Shown: positions 8,186-17,077 of the stretch, piece after piece
Numbering within the stretch: the stretch's first letter is position 1
Layout: every line of letters begins with the position of its first letter
Translations under genes and position numbers: made by a program
Notes under the pieces: model-generated
The model's input: only the letters and a program-made list of their open reading frames with translations
The model's database searches: none
What the model was told of the DNA's origin: nothing
DNA from: Brooklawnia cerclae
GTDB lineage: Bacteria; Actinomycetota; Actinomycetes; Propionibacteriales; Propionibacteriaceae
Direction: 5' to 3'
DNA: 64,000 bases
Assembly (NCBI RefSeq): GCF_011758645.1
Contig: NZ_JAAMOZ010000004.1
Coordinates: 1 to 64,000, forward strand

Positions 8186-9756
8186 TGATGCTCTCCTTGC
8201 ATATGGGGGGACTGACCCTGAACTGTGGCGGACTGGGGGTCCGTTGGCGCGGGCCCGGAGACCGGGCCATTGCCATTCTGGACGATGGAGGGCCACCCAC
8301 CGGCCTGGCCCCCTTGCTCATGGACGGACGGAGCAGGGGTGGCGGGCGATGAGGTGGGCACGGTGCCATCGGCTCCGGGTACGGGCATCGACAGCGCCTC
8401 GATGACGCCGGAGAGGTTGGCAAGCTCGTTGGTGATGTTGTCGCGCCTCTCGGCCAGCTTCGCCACCTCGGCACGGGCGCGTTCGAGCATGGCCTCGGCA
8501 TCGGCTCGGACGCGGTCGGAGTCGCGGCGCGCGTCCCGCAGCAGGGCGACGGCCTCCTCGCGGGTGGCCCGTGTCGACTCGAACGTCTCCTTGCGCAACT
8601 GCTCCAGATCGGCGGCGGTGCGATCCCGGATGCGCTGGGCGCTCTGCTCGGCGTCCGCCAGGCGCGACTCGCCGCGCGAGATGAGGGCGTGGGCCTCGCG
8701 CTCGGCAGCCGCGAGCTGGTCGGCCGCGGACTGCTTCGCTTCCGCCAGCGTGCGTTCGGCGTCGGCCTGGGCAGCCCTCAACGTGGCCTCCGCGCGAGCG
8801 GCGGCCTCTTCGGACGTGGTGTGCGCGTCGGCGACCATCGCGCGGGAGGTGTGTGCCTGCTTGGCGATGACGACCTGCAGGTGCTGGTGAAGACGCTTGC
8901 TGTGCAGGTCGGCGGCACGCTGGGCCTGCTCGATCGTCTGCTGGGCCTCGGCCTGCGCCTGCGCGAGGAGTTGCTGGATCGTCTGGTTCGTCCAGTCGAG
9001 TTGCTGCTGCGCCTCGCCGGTGATCCTCTCGTACTCCGCCTGGGCGTCGGCGAGCCGCTGTTCGGCGTCCGCCGCCGCGGTCCTGACCTTGCGGTCGGCG
9101 GCGGCCTCGGCATCGGCGAACATCCGGTCGGCGTCCGCCCGGGTGGCCACGACGTGTTCGTCGGCCTGCCTGGCGACCTCCTGTGCCTCGGCCTGGGTGC
9201 GTTCCACGAGGGCGTTCAGCTCTGCCTCCGCCCGGAGCCGCCGATCGTCCAGTTCTTGGTCGCAGGCAGCCCGGTCTGCCACGATGCTCGCGCCGACCGC
9301 CTCGGCCTCCTGGCGTGCGGCCGACCGGATCTCGCTGGCCTCGGCGGTGGCCTTGACGATCGTCGCGGCCGCCTGGTTCTGGGCCTGCTCGGTGATGCGG
9401 TCGGCCTCCGCCATGGCGCGTTCCACCGCCTCGTTGGCCTGCTGTTCGGCGCTCGCGGTGATCTGGCTGGCCTGGGTGAGTGCCTCGTCCAGACGGGCGT
9501 CGGCGTCGGCGTGGGCGCCGTCGAGAAGCCGCTGGCACTCCTCCCGGTACTTGATGGCGAGTTGATGCTGGCGGGCGACCGCCGAGCGCACGCGTTCGAT
9601 CTCGGCGGCAGCCTCGTCGGCCTCCTGCTTACGCTTCGCGGCGTAGCTGTCGGCCTCCTGCCGCATCTGGTCGGCGACCTCCTGGGCGACAGACAGGATC
9701 TGCGTCGCGCGACGATTGAGGTCGCTCTCCAACGCAAACTGGTCGTACCCCGCCAT
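8182..9756 (-). CDS. Long coiled-coil protein, cytoskeletal scaffold type
   Basis: A 524-residue protein made almost entirely of coiled coil. After MAGYDQFALESDLNRRATQI, residues ~20-450 are Ala/Glu/Gln/Arg-rich heptads and hendecads with recurring AEQQANEAVERAMAEA-like units, similar to actinomycete Scy/FilP or myosin-tail-like proteins. The last ~60 residues are Pro/Gly/Gln-rich and disordered. The ATG at 9756 was chosen because the conserved MAGYD... segment starts there; no good SD is visible and in-frame codons run upstream to 9903. It overlaps the next gene by 4 bases, so the two products are probably partners. Function is inferred from architecture only. Confidence 0.7.
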   Translation of the reverse strand: MAGYDQFALESDLNRRATQILSVAQEVADQMRQEADSYAAKRKQEADEAAAEIERVRSAVARQHQLAIKYREECQRLLDGAHADADARLDEALTQASQITASAEQQANEAVERAMAEADRITEQAQNQAAATIVKATAEASEIRSAARQEAEAVGASIVADRAACDQELDDRRLRAEAELNALVERTQAEAQEVARQADEHVVATRADADRMFADAEAAADRKVRTAAADAEQRLADAQAEYERITGEAQQQLDWTNQTIQQLLAQAQAEAQQTIEQAQRAADLHSKRLHQHLQVVIAKQAHTSRAMVADAHTTSEEAAARAEATLRAAQADAERTLAEAKQSAADQLAAAEREAHALISRGESRLADAEQSAQRIRDRTAADLEQLRKETFESTRATREEAVALLRDARRDSDRVRADAEAMLERARAEVAKLAERRDNITNELANLSGVIEALSMPVPGADGTVPTSSPATPAPSVHEQGGQAGGWPSIVQNGNGPVSGPAPTDPQSATVQGQSPHMQGEHQ

Positions 9757-9826
9757 GGTCACAATCTTTGCACTCGGTTCCGAATTGTCCCAAGATCGAG
9801 CGGACTGATCCGCCCGGCCCATCGGG

Positions 9827-10738
9827 TCAGTAGTAATAGGGGAAGTCGGACCAGTTCGGCGGGCGCTTGTCGAGGAACGAGTCCCGACCCTCGCGGGCCT
9901 CATCGGTCATGTACGCCAGGCGCGTGGCCTCGCCCGCGAACAACTGCTGGCCCATCAGGCCGTCGTCGGCCAGGTTGAACGCGTACTTGAGCATCCGCTG
10001 TGCGGTGGGTGACTTGCCGCAGACCTTCGCGGCCCAGGCGAGTCCCTCGTCCTCCAGGTGCTCGTGCGGGACGACCTTGTTGACCATGCCCATGCGGTAC
10101 GCGTCCTGAGCCGAGTACGTGTCACCCAGGAAGAAGATCTCGCGGGCGAACTTCTGCCCGACCTGCCGGGCGAGATAGGCCGAGCCATAGCCGCCGTCGA
10201 AGGACGCGACGTCCGCGTCCGTCTGCTTGAACCGGGCGTGCTCGGCCGAGGCGATCGTCAGGTCGCAGACGACGTGCAGGCTGTGGCCCCCGCCTGCCGC
10301 CCAGCCGCTGACCAGCGCTATCACGACCTTCGGCATGAACCGGATGAGGCGCTGCGCCTCGAGGATGTGCAACCTGCCCGCACGGGCCCGGTCGACGGTG
10401 TCTGCGGTCTCGCCCGCGGCGTACTGGTAGCCCGACTGCCCACGCACCCGCTGGTCACCACCGCTGCAGAACGCCCATCCGCCGTCGGTCGGGCTGGGCC
10501 CGTTGCCGGTGAGCAGGACGCAGCCGACGTCGCTCGTCTGGCGGGCATGCTCCAGCGCGAGCAACAGTTCGTCCACGGTGTGCGGACGAAATGCGTTGCG
10601 GACCTCGGGCCGGTCGAAACCGATCCGGACGGCGGGCACGTCGTGCGCCCGATGGTAGGTGATGTCCGTGAAGCCGAAGCCGGGCACTTCGTCCCACAGA
10701 TCGGGGCGGAAGGGGTTGGCTGTCGTCGACTCGGGCAT
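9827..10738 (-). CDS. menB: 1,4-dihydroxy-2-naphthoyl-CoA synthase
   Basis: MenB closes the second ring of the naphthoquinone in menaquinone synthesis (o-succinylbenzoyl-CoA to DHNA-CoA). It is a 303-residue crotonase-fold enzyme. Recognisable parts are RPEVRNAFRPHTVDEL, the GGWAFCSGGDQ loop (oxyanion hole), VSGWAAGGGHSLHVVCDLT, and ASFDGGYGSAYLARQVGQK, which is specific to MenB, with the C-terminal PPNWSDFPYYY. No other men genes are in view; neighbours are CBS membrane proteins and coiled-coil genes, so it may be transcribed alone. Confidence 0.95.
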   Translation of the reverse strand: MPESTTANPFRPDLWDEVPGFGFTDITYHRAHDVPAVRIGFDRPEVRNAFRPHTVDELLLALEHARQTSDVGCVLLTGNGPSPTDGGWAFCSGGDQRVRGQSGYQYAAGETADTVDRARAGRLHILEAQRLIRFMPKVVIALVSGWAAGGGHSLHVVCDLTIASAEHARFKQTDADVASFDGGYGSAYLARQVGQKFAREIFFLGDTYSAQDAYRMGMVNKVVPHEHLEDEGLAWAAKVCGKSPTAQRMLKYAFNLADDGLMGQQLFAGEATRLAYMTDEAREGRDSFLDKRPPNWSDFPYYY

Positions 10739-10799
10739 GGCGCAAAACTAGCCCAGCGCCGCCCGTCGCGTACAGCGGCGGGACGCGCCCTGAGCGGCG

Positions 10800-11840
10800 T
10801 CACTTGCGGGTGGCGTCCCGCACCTCTCCGACCAGTTCCTCCACGATGTCCTCCAGGAACAGCACCCCGGTGGTCGAGCCGCCGGGCGCGACCACGCGGG
10901 CGAGGTGCGCGCTACGAGCCCGGATGGTTGCGAACGCCTCTTCGAGGGCTGCGCCGTGCTCCACCACGGGCAGCTCGCGAAAGCGATCGGAGGGAATCGG
11001 CTCGTCCAGCACGCCCGCGTCACCGAGATCCAGCACGTCCTTCAGATGCAGGTAATGGGTGGGGACGCCATCGGCCGTCTCCAGCACATATCGGGAGTAA
11101 CCCCGCTCGGCGACCGCCCGCTGCACGTCGCGCGGGGTGGGCCGCGCCGGAAGCGGGACGAGGTCGTCCAGGGGCACCTCGACGTCGGCGACATGCTTGC
11201 TGGTGAACTCCAGTGCCGCGGACAGGGCGCCTCTGTCGTCCACCAGGGTTCCCTCCCGGGTCGACTCCTCGACGATCACGGCCACCTGATCGATGGTGTA
11301 GGCGCTCGCCGCCTCGTCCCTGGGCTCCACCCGGAACACTCGCAGCATGTGGTTGGCGACCCAGTTGAGCATGCTGATCAACGGGGCCACGAGCCGGGAC
11401 ACCATGACCAGGGGAGGTGCCAGCACGAGGGCAGCGCGATCGGGCACGGAGAAGGCGATGTTCTTCGGCACCATCTCCCCGAACACGACGTGCAGGAACG
11501 TGACGAGTGCCAGCGCGACCACGAACGAGACCCCGGTGACCGCGGCGGGGCTGAGCCCGCCCCGGCCGAGGGCCCCCTCGATCAGGTGATGGATGGCCGG
11601 CTCCGACACGTTGAGGATCACCAGGGAGCAGACCGTGATCCCCAGCTGGCTGGCGGCGAGCATGCGCGTCGCATGCTCCATCGCCCACAACGTCGTCCGG
11701 GCGGCAGACCCGCCGGCCGCGGCACGGGGCTCGATCTGCGATCGGCGAGCGGAGATCACCGCGAACTCGGCGCCCACGAAGAACGCGTTGGCCGCGAGCA
11801 GGACGACCAGCCAGATCAGCCCGGGTAGATACTCACCCAT
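10800..11840 (-). CDS. CNNM/CBS-pair membrane protein (HlyC/CorC family), downstream copy
   Basis: A 346-residue integral membrane protein with an N-terminal CNNM (DUF21) domain of about four TM segments (residues ~5-190; AANAFFVGAEFAVISARRSQI) followed by a CBS-pair region (about 200-330; VEVPLDDLVPLPARPT..., HYLHLKDVLDLGD). The C-terminal CorC_HlyC transporter-associated domain of the upstream paralogue is absent. The family is linked to Mg/Co efflux or divalent-cation homeostasis. The ATG at 11840 overlaps the upstream stop by one base (TGATG), so the two paralogues are translationally coupled and may form a heteromer. Confidence 0.85.
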   Translation of the reverse strand: MGEYLPGLIWLVVLLAANAFFVGAEFAVISARRSQIEPRAAAGGSAARTTLWAMEHATRMLAASQLGITVCSLVILNVSEPAIHHLIEGALGRGGLSPAAVTGVSFVVALALVTFLHVVFGEMVPKNIAFSVPDRAALVLAPPLVMVSRLVAPLISMLNWVANHMLRVFRVEPRDEAASAYTIDQVAVIVEESTREGTLVDDRGALSAALEFTSKHVADVEVPLDDLVPLPARPTPRDVQRAVAERGYSRYVLETADGVPTHYLHLKDVLDLGDAGVLDEPIPSDRFRELPVVEHGAALEEAFATIRARSAHLARVVAPGGSTTGVLFLEDIVEELVGEVRDATRK

Positions 11841-13204
11841 CAGCGCGCCCTCTCCCCCACCACCGGCCCACGCGGGCATCGCCGCCTCGCGAATGCCGGG
11901 TCCGTGCTGACGTCCGAGGGCACGTAGCGCAGCCGGTCGATGCGCATGCCGCTCAATTCCTCGACCCGTAGCACGCCGCGGTCGACGGCCAGCTCCTCCC
12001 CGGCTTCGGGGATATGTCCCAGGCAGTCGAGGACGAAGCCCGCCACCGTCCCGTACTCGTCACCCTCGGGCACCCGGACAGCGGCGCGTTCCCACAGCTC
12101 GTCCGGCCGCAGCGAGCCGCTGAACACGATCGAGTCCTCCTCCACGACGATGTCGTCCCCGCGCGGATCGTGCTCGTCACTGACCTCGCCGAGGATCTCC
12201 TCGACCACGTCCTCCAGCGTCACGATGCCGGCGGTGCCGCCGTACTCGTCCAGGACGACGGCGATCTGGTAGCCGTCGGCTCGCAGCGCGTCGAGCACGG
12301 GTTCCACGCCGACCACGCCGGGCACGCGCAACGGCTCCGATATGAGCCCGGTCGCCGGCGTGCGCAGGCGCTGGTCGAACTCGACCGCGTAGGCCGACTT
12401 GACGTGAACCACACCGATGACGTCGTCGATACCGTCGCCGAGCACCGGGAAGCGCGAATGCCCGGTGCGTACCGATGCCGCGATCACGTCGGCGGCGCAG
12501 GCGTCCGCGTGCAGGGCCGACATCGGTACCCGCGGTGTCATCACCTCCGCGACGACGCGGTTCGGGAGGTTCAGGGTGTGGCTCAGCATGGCTGCCTCGT
12601 CACGGTCGAGCGTCCCTTCGGACGCCGACCGGCGGATCAGGAATCCGAGTTCCTCCGCGCTGCGGGCACCCGACAGTTCTTCCCGGGGCTCGATGCCGAG
12701 CGCGCGGATGACCCGGTTCGCCGACCCGTTGAGCAGCAGGACGACGGGTTTGAACACGAAGGTGAACGCCACCTGGAAGGGCGCCACCAGTCTCGCCGTC
12801 GCCAGTGGGACGGCCAGCGCGAAGTTCTTCGGGATCAGCTCGCCGAACATCATCGAGAACAGGGTCGCCAGGGCGATGGCCACACCCGCCCCCACGCCCG
12901 GGATCAACGCGTCCGGCACGCCGATCGCGGCCAGCGGTCCGCCCAGCAGGGAACTGATCGCGGGCTCGAAGGTGTACCCGGCCAGCAGGGTCGTCAATGT
13001 GATGCCCAGTTGGGCGGACGACAGGTGCGTCGACGTCGCCTTCAGCGCCCCGATCGTCAAGCCGAGGCGCGGTTCCCCACGCGAGCGTCTCCGCTCAAGG
13101 TCCGCCCGGTCGAGATTGACCAGGGCGAACTCCGAGGCCACGAACAGGCCGGTGCCGATCGTCAGCACCACTCCGGCGAGCAGGCCCCATAGTTCCGATG
13201 TCAT
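11840..13204 (-). CDS. CNNM/CBS-pair membrane protein with CorC_HlyC domain
   Basis: A 454-residue protein: CNNM domain (about residues 1-200; LFVASEFALVNLDRADLERRRSRG, several TM helices), two CBS motifs (about 215-335; RVPMSALHADACAAD..., LRADGYQIAVVLDEYGGTAGIVTLEDVVEEI) and a C-terminal CorC_HlyC domain (about 350-435). This is the full-length architecture of the HlyC/CorC (CNNM) family, implicated in Mg2+ transport. The ATG at 13204 is used because the TM domain begins at once; a GTG at 13255 is possible. It is the first gene of the pair and lies 188 bases from the divergent aroE. Confidence 0.88.
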   Translation of the reverse strand: MTSELWGLLAGVVLTIGTGLFVASEFALVNLDRADLERRRSRGEPRLGLTIGALKATSTHLSSAQLGITLTTLLAGYTFEPAISSLLGGPLAAIGVPDALIPGVGAGVAIALATLFSMMFGELIPKNFALAVPLATARLVAPFQVAFTFVFKPVVLLLNGSANRVIRALGIEPREELSGARSAEELGFLIRRSASEGTLDRDEAAMLSHTLNLPNRVVAEVMTPRVPMSALHADACAADVIAASVRTGHSRFPVLGDGIDDVIGVVHVKSAYAVEFDQRLRTPATGLISEPLRVPGVVGVEPVLDALRADGYQIAVVLDEYGGTAGIVTLEDVVEEILGEVSDEHDPRGDDIVVEEDSIVFSGSLRPDELWERAAVRVPEGDEYGTVAGFVLDCLGHIPEAGEELAVDRGVLRVEELSGMRIDRLRYVPSDVSTDPAFARRRCPRGPVVGERAR

Positions 13205-13392
13205 CGCCCACCCCGGCCCGTCATCGCATGAGACGGCCACCACGGGGTGAGCCACGGACTATGCCCAGGAGATTCATCCATGGCGTCCACGGTAGCCGAA
13301 CCCCGGGACCGCACCCCGGCATCGCGACGATCCACGGCCGGGTGCTTGATAGCGTGAGCCACCGGACAGTCCGACCTGAGGAGGGAGCGACC

Positions 13393-14244
13393 ATGGTGCG
13401 CCGCTGCGCAGTCATCGGCAGCCCGATCGCGCATTCGCTGTCGCCGTTGCTCCACCGCACCGCCTACGCCGAGTTGGGGATCGCGGACGAGTACCAGTAC
13501 GACGCCTTCGAGGTGACCCCCGACACCCTGGACGAGTTCGTCGCGGGTCTGGGGAGCGAATGGGTGGGGCTCAGCGTCACCGCGCCCGACAAGCAGGCAT
13601 TGCTGTGCCATGGGGTCGCCGATCCGTTGGCCGAAGCGCTGCGATCGGCCAACACTCTCATCCTGGGACGCGATGGCGAGCCCAACCGCGTCTACAACAC
13701 CGACATCGTGGGGTTCGGTGCGGCGCTGGCACGGCAGGGCGTCCGCACCGCGCGCACCGCCGTGCTCGTGGGCAACGGCGCCACGGCCCGCACCGCGCTG
13801 CTCGGCCTGGCGAGGCTCGGTGTGGACGATGCCGTCGTCCTCGCACGCGACGAGTCACGCGCGCGTGCCAGTCTCGACCCGATCGCGGGGCCGGCCGGCG
13901 TCCGCCTCCGGGTGCAGCCGTTCGGCAGCGCCCCCGAGTTGCCGGAGGAATGGAACGGTCACGCCGATCTGCTGGTCTCCACGGTTCCCGTGGAGGTGCC
14001 GGACAACCTCGCGTCCGCGCTCGTCCAGAAGGTTTCGGCGGTGTTCGAGGCGACCTACAACCACTATCCGACCGCCATCGACCGAGCCGCCGCCCGCGCC
14101 GGTCTGGTCTCCGTCGACGGGCTCGACTTCCTGGTCGGCCAGGCCCTCGACCAGATCCGGCTGATGACCGGCCGTCAGGCCGATCCCGGACCACTGCTGG
14201 CCGCCTGCCGCGCCGAAATCGCGCGCAGGCAGCCGTCCGCGTGA
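13393..14244 (+). CDS. aroE: Shikimate dehydrogenase
   Basis: A 283-residue enzyme reducing 3-dehydroshikimate to shikimate with NADPH in the aromatic amino-acid pathway. The N-terminal substrate domain has IGSPIAHSLSPLLHRTAY and the catalytic Lys in VTAPDKQALL (usual VTxPxK). The Asp of the catalytic pair is in VYNTDIVGF. The Rossmann loop is VGNGATARTALLGL, and the end has GLDFLVGQALDQ (the Gln that contacts shikimate). The start ATG at 13393 is set by a strong GAGGAGGGAG site; a longer frame upstream lacks homology. The NADP-binding and shikimate-binding residues expected are all present. Confidence 0.93.
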   Translation: MVRRCAVIGSPIAHSLSPLLHRTAYAELGIADEYQYDAFEVTPDTLDEFVAGLGSEWVGLSVTAPDKQALLCHGVADPLAEALRSANTLILGRDGEPNRVYNTDIVGFGAALARQGVRTARTAVLVGNGATARTALLGLARLGVDDAVVLARDESRARASLDPIAGPAGVRLRVQPFGSAPELPEEWNGHADLLVSTVPVEVPDNLASALVQKVSAVFEATYNHYPTAIDRAAARAGLVSVDGLDFLVGQALDQIRLMTGRQADPGPLLAACRAEIARRQPSA

Positions 14245-14267
14245 CCGGCCTGCCGGATGCCGCTCAG

Positions 14268-14355
14268 CCGAGATGGCGACGTCGCACGGGTTGGTGACGA
14301 GCACATAGACCGCGTCGGCGTCCGCTGCCAGGCCGAGATCGGTGTCCCCGGGCAC
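14268..14355 (-). pseudogene. Remnant of an L-lactate/malate dehydrogenase gene
   Basis: The minus strand just after aroE reads ADADAVYVLVTNPCDVAI, which matches the strongly conserved VTNP(V/C)DV segment of L-lactate dehydrogenases (end of the strand before the catalytic-loop helix). The similarity covers only about 28 codons and is lost on both sides, with aroE occupying the downstream part. I read it as the remains of a deleted ldh gene. Chance similarity is possible, but the motif is long and in one frame. Confidence 0.45.
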
Positions 14356-14378
14356 GCGGGTCGAGCGTCTGGAAGACT

Positions 14379-14861
14379 GTGCCCGTGAGCAGACAGCCCG
14401 TCACACGTCCATCCCTGCAGCTCTACCCCGTCTCGGTGGTGAGCGTCCTCGCGCTCCTGTGCGGCATCGGCCTGCTGGTGCTCACCGTGCCCATGGTGCG
14501 GCAGGACGGCTGGGCGGGTCTCATCTGGGCGCTGCCCGGCGTGGTCTTCGTCATCCAGCCGTTCTTCAGCATCGTGCGCGGCCAGGACGAGACCCTGCGC
14601 ATCGGCACGCACACCGTCGGCCTCACCGGGCTGCGCAAGGTGACGGTGTACACACGACGGTCCTGGGGCACGCCGTATGCGATCGCGGTGCTGAAGCTCG
14701 GAAACCGGGTGGAGGAGTTCTCGGGCCGGTTCATGTCGTCCCGGGGGTTCACCCGGCTCGTGCTCTGGCTCGCCGTGCCGGTCGAGACCCTGGACGGGTA
14801 CTGGACGCCGCAGCGCGTCGCCGCGGAGCGCCCCGACCTTCGTCCGAGCGGTTCGCGCTGA
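14379..14861 (+). CDS. Small two-TM membrane protein, PH-like
   Basis: A 160-residue protein of unknown function. Two hydrophobic segments (about residues 17-39, LYPVSVVSVLALLCGIGLLVL, and 45-62, AGLIWALPGVVFVIQPF) are followed by a soluble ~95-residue part with alternating strands (ETLRIGTHTVGLTGLRKVTVYTRR ... YAIAVLKLGNRVEEFSG) similar in style to bacterial PH-domain membrane proteins. The start is GTG 14379 or GTG 14385. It lies between aroE and the convergent molybdenum storage genes. A similar layout (two TM plus PH-like) is seen in the protein at 22207-22668, but the sequences are not obviously related. Confidence 0.65.
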   Translation: MPVSRQPVTRPSLQLYPVSVVSVLALLCGIGLLVLTVPMVRQDGWAGLIWALPGVVFVIQPFFSIVRGQDETLRIGTHTVGLTGLRKVTVYTRRSWGTPYAIAVLKLGNRVEEFSGRFMSSRGFTRLVLWLAVPVETLDGYWTPQRVAAERPDLRPSGSR

Positions 14862-14968
14862 TCTCCCACACCGGACGAACCGGCACTGCTCCCGTCACGA
14901 ACCGCGCGTCCGGACGCGATGCGGCGGAGGGAGCCCGGCCTGTGCGACCGAGCCCCCGCCGCTGGCGC

Positions 14969-15805
14969 TCAGGCCGCGGCGGCTCCCGTGCGGATGAACG
15001 TGCCGACGTGCTCGCCGCGGAGCGCGGCGGTCAGCCGGCCCGGCACGAGGCCGTTGACGACCTGGACGTGCCGGATGTGGCGGGCGTTCGCCATGACGTC
15101 GAGCATCGCGCGGTCGACCGGCAGCGGGCCAGGGTGGTCGACCAGGTCGGCGGCGGCGACCTCGGGCAAGAACGTCGCCTGCGCGCCATCGGGGCCGTTG
15201 GGGTCGGTCGTGTAGACGCCGTCGACGTCCTCCACGATGGTCAGGCCTGCGGCGCCGAGTGCGTCGGCGAGCAGGAAGGCACCTGTGTCGGCCCGGTGTG
15301 CCGGGATGCGTGAGGCCGGGAACTCGTGGTGGTGGTACGGCGGGAACGCGCTGCCCACGACTGCCCGCGCCGCGCTCAGATGGATGGCGAGCTGGCTGGC
15401 GATGGTCGGGTGCTCCACGTAGGAGACGCCTTCGGCCGCGAGCAGGGAGGCCAGGATGTGGCCGTTCTGACCGGCCTCGCTGGCCGCGAGCGGGGCGAGC
15501 GAACCGACCGGCAGCCCGAGGCTCAAGCCCACACCGTACAGGTGGCGAGCGCGGATGCCCGCCCCGGTCAGGATGAGCATGCGGTGTTCCGGCAGGAGCT
15601 GGCGCAACTCGTCGACGATGGGCTCGATCGCGTCCTTGCCGCGATCCATGATCGACCGGCCGCCGATCTTGACGATCTGCAGCCAGGGAAGGATCCTGAT
15701 CGGGCGTCCGCCCGCAACGGGGCGGGTGAGATCTCCGTCCAGCAGGGTCTGGCGGGCGAGCGGCGAAGCGACGTCCCGGTCGATGTCGATGCTGATATCG
15801 GTCAT
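14969..15805 (-). CDS. mosA: Molybdenum storage protein, alpha subunit
   Basis: A 278-residue protein of the amino-acid-kinase (UMP-kinase-like) fold. Segments such as [59 protein letters not shown] and [20 protein letters not shown] match the alpha subunit of the Azotobacter vinelandii molybdenum storage protein (MoSto) closely as I recall it. The His-rich PPYHHHEF stretch belongs to the region that nucleates polyoxomolybdate clusters. MoSto is an (alpha-beta)3 cage that packs about 100 Mo atoms using ATP. It lies 10 bases downstream of mosB and ends [19 protein letters not shown]. No nif, mod or Mo-cofactor genes are in this window. Confidence 0.93.
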   Translation of the reverse strand: MTDISIDIDRDVASPLARQTLLDGDLTRPVAGGRPIRILPWLQIVKIGGRSIMDRGKDAIEPIVDELRQLLPEHRMLILTGAGIRARHLYGVGLSLGLPVGSLAPLAASEAGQNGHILASLLAAEGVSYVEHPTIASQLAIHLSAARAVVGSAFPPYHHHEFPASRIPAHRADTGAFLLADALGAAGLTIVEDVDGVYTTDPNGPDGAQATFLPEVAAADLVDHPGPLPVDRAMLDVMANARHIRHVQVVNGLVPGRLTAALRGEHVGTFIRTGAAAA

Positions 15806-15815
15806 TGGTCTGTCC

Positions 15816-16628
15816 TCACTCCGCGGTGATGATCGTTCCGACGTGCTCGCCGGCGAGCGCCCGGGTCAGGTTCCCGGGGACGAGCCCGTTGACGATCTGC
15901 ACCTGACGCACGTGGCGAGCCGACTGCAGGAGGTCGAGCACGGGGAACTCGAGGATCGAGTCGTGCAGGCCCCGCGCCTTCATCTCGTCCACCGTGATCT
16001 GGGGGATGAAGTCCGCGTCCGGCGACGTCTTCGGGTTGGCCGTGTACAGGCCGTTCTCGTCCTTGACGAAGATCATGGATTTGCATCCGTACTGCTCAGC
16101 CACGAGGAAGCAGCCCGCGTCGGTCCGATAGGGCGGGATGACGCCCTCGGCTGCCGGACGCATCCACAGCTTGTAGGGAGGCATGCCGCTGAAGACCACG
16201 GCCCCAACCTCGGACAGGTAGAGCGGAACCGCCGACAGGCCGGCGGTGTCGACATGCGATATGCCGTGTTTGGCCAGGAGCTGCGCCAGCATCTCGGCGT
16301 TCTGATCGGCGACGGACGCGCCCAACTGCGACAGCACGCCGGCGGGCAGTCCGAGGCCGGCCGCGATCGAGTACAGATGCCGGGCCCGGGTGCCGGCGCC
16401 GGTGCCGATCAGCATCTTGTGATGCGCACGAGCGGCCACGATCTCGTCCACCAGGGGGAGGACGGCAGAGCCACCGCGATCGATGACACTCTGGCCGCCG
16501 ATCTTGACGACGGTGGCGTCCGGCAGGATTCGGTAGTCGGCAGCCTCCTCCGCCTTCTCCAGGAGTTGTGCGTCGGTCAACGAGCGCTGGGTCAGCAGCG
16601 CTCCTAGTTCCGCCGTCGTCTCGGACAT
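15816..16628 (-). CDS. mosB: Molybdenum storage protein, beta subunit
   Basis: A 270-residue partner of MosA with the same fold and the same length as the A. vinelandii beta subunit. It carries [58 protein letters not shown] and [20 protein letters not shown], nearly identical to the MoSto beta chain as I recall it. ATP is bound by the beta subunits in MoSto. The ATG at 16628 is preceded by GAAAGGGC; the frame continues to 16697 without homology. mosB is the first gene of the two-gene operon. The 500 bases upstream contain no ModE-type palindrome that I can see, so the Mo response, if any, is unknown. Confidence 0.93.
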   Translation of the reverse strand: MSETTAELGALLTQRSLTDAQLLEKAEEAADYRILPDATVVKIGGQSVIDRGGSAVLPLVDEIVAARAHHKMLIGTGAGTRARHLYSIAAGLGLPAGVLSQLGASVADQNAEMLAQLLAKHGISHVDTAGLSAVPLYLSEVGAVVFSGMPPYKLWMRPAAEGVIPPYRTDAGCFLVAEQYGCKSMIFVKDENGLYTANPKTSPDADFIPQITVDEMKARGLHDSILEFPVLDLLQSARHVRQVQIVNGLVPGNLTRALAGEHVGTIITAE

Positions 16629-16926
16629 GGGAGCCCTTTCACCGGGTTGATCTGGACAAATCGGTACTCGTGCGCCTTTCAGTCTGTCAGGTTTCAATCA
16701 CCGTCCATACCGATCGGGACAAGCGAAATCAATCCGTAACACGGTCATACAAACCGATCCGCAGGTGCGTCGGAACGCCTTTCGACGAACCGCATTCACG
16801 CTTCGTCCACACGTTCTGGCGGCGTCCGCGCCAGACACGTCCGAGGCCTCGGATCGGCGACGACTCCTGATCAACCACGTCAGTCGTACGCACCGGGACC
16901 GGCCCGCGCGGACGACCACGGTCGCG
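16629..16926. other. Gene-free region upstream of mosB
   Basis: About 300 bases between mosB and the family 2 inverted-repeat element. It must hold the mosB promoter. Several ACCGATC/GATCGGT-like words recur (around 16659, 16709, 16757) but no convincing ModE or other known operator is seen. Short open frames on the minus strand have no homology I recognise. Confidence 0.4.
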
Positions 16927-17023
16927 GGCGTCCGGCCCTGATTCCTGCACATGGACACGCCCGAGCAAGCGCTTCCCAGGCGGAGATCACGCCACTGGTG
17001 TGCAGAAATCAGGGCCGGACGCC
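16927..17023. repeat. Inverted-repeat element, family 2, copy 2
   Basis: A 97-bp element with 25-base terminal inverted repeats that match at 24 of 25 positions: left arm 16927-16951 starts GGCGTCCGGCCCTGATT, right arm 16999-17023 ends AATCAGGGCCGGACGCC. The interior shares GACACGCC, CGCTT-CCA and CACTGGTGTGC with the copy at 3378-3456. It has no coding capacity and resembles a MITE. Confidence 0.65.
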
Positions 17024-17077
17024 GCAGAAGGTGGGTGGCCGAGACAATCGGTGGGGAAGCAGGCGTGTAGAAAGAGC

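Noticed and set aside
8689-9978. 429-residue plus-strand frame opposite the coiled-coil gene
   Set aside because: Leu/Gly/Val-rich mirror of the Ala/Glu-rich coiled coil; typical antisense artefact.
14969-16628. UMP kinase or aspartate kinase genes
   Set aside because: Both proteins have the amino-acid-kinase fold, but their signature segments match the molybdenum storage subunits and not PyrH or LysC.
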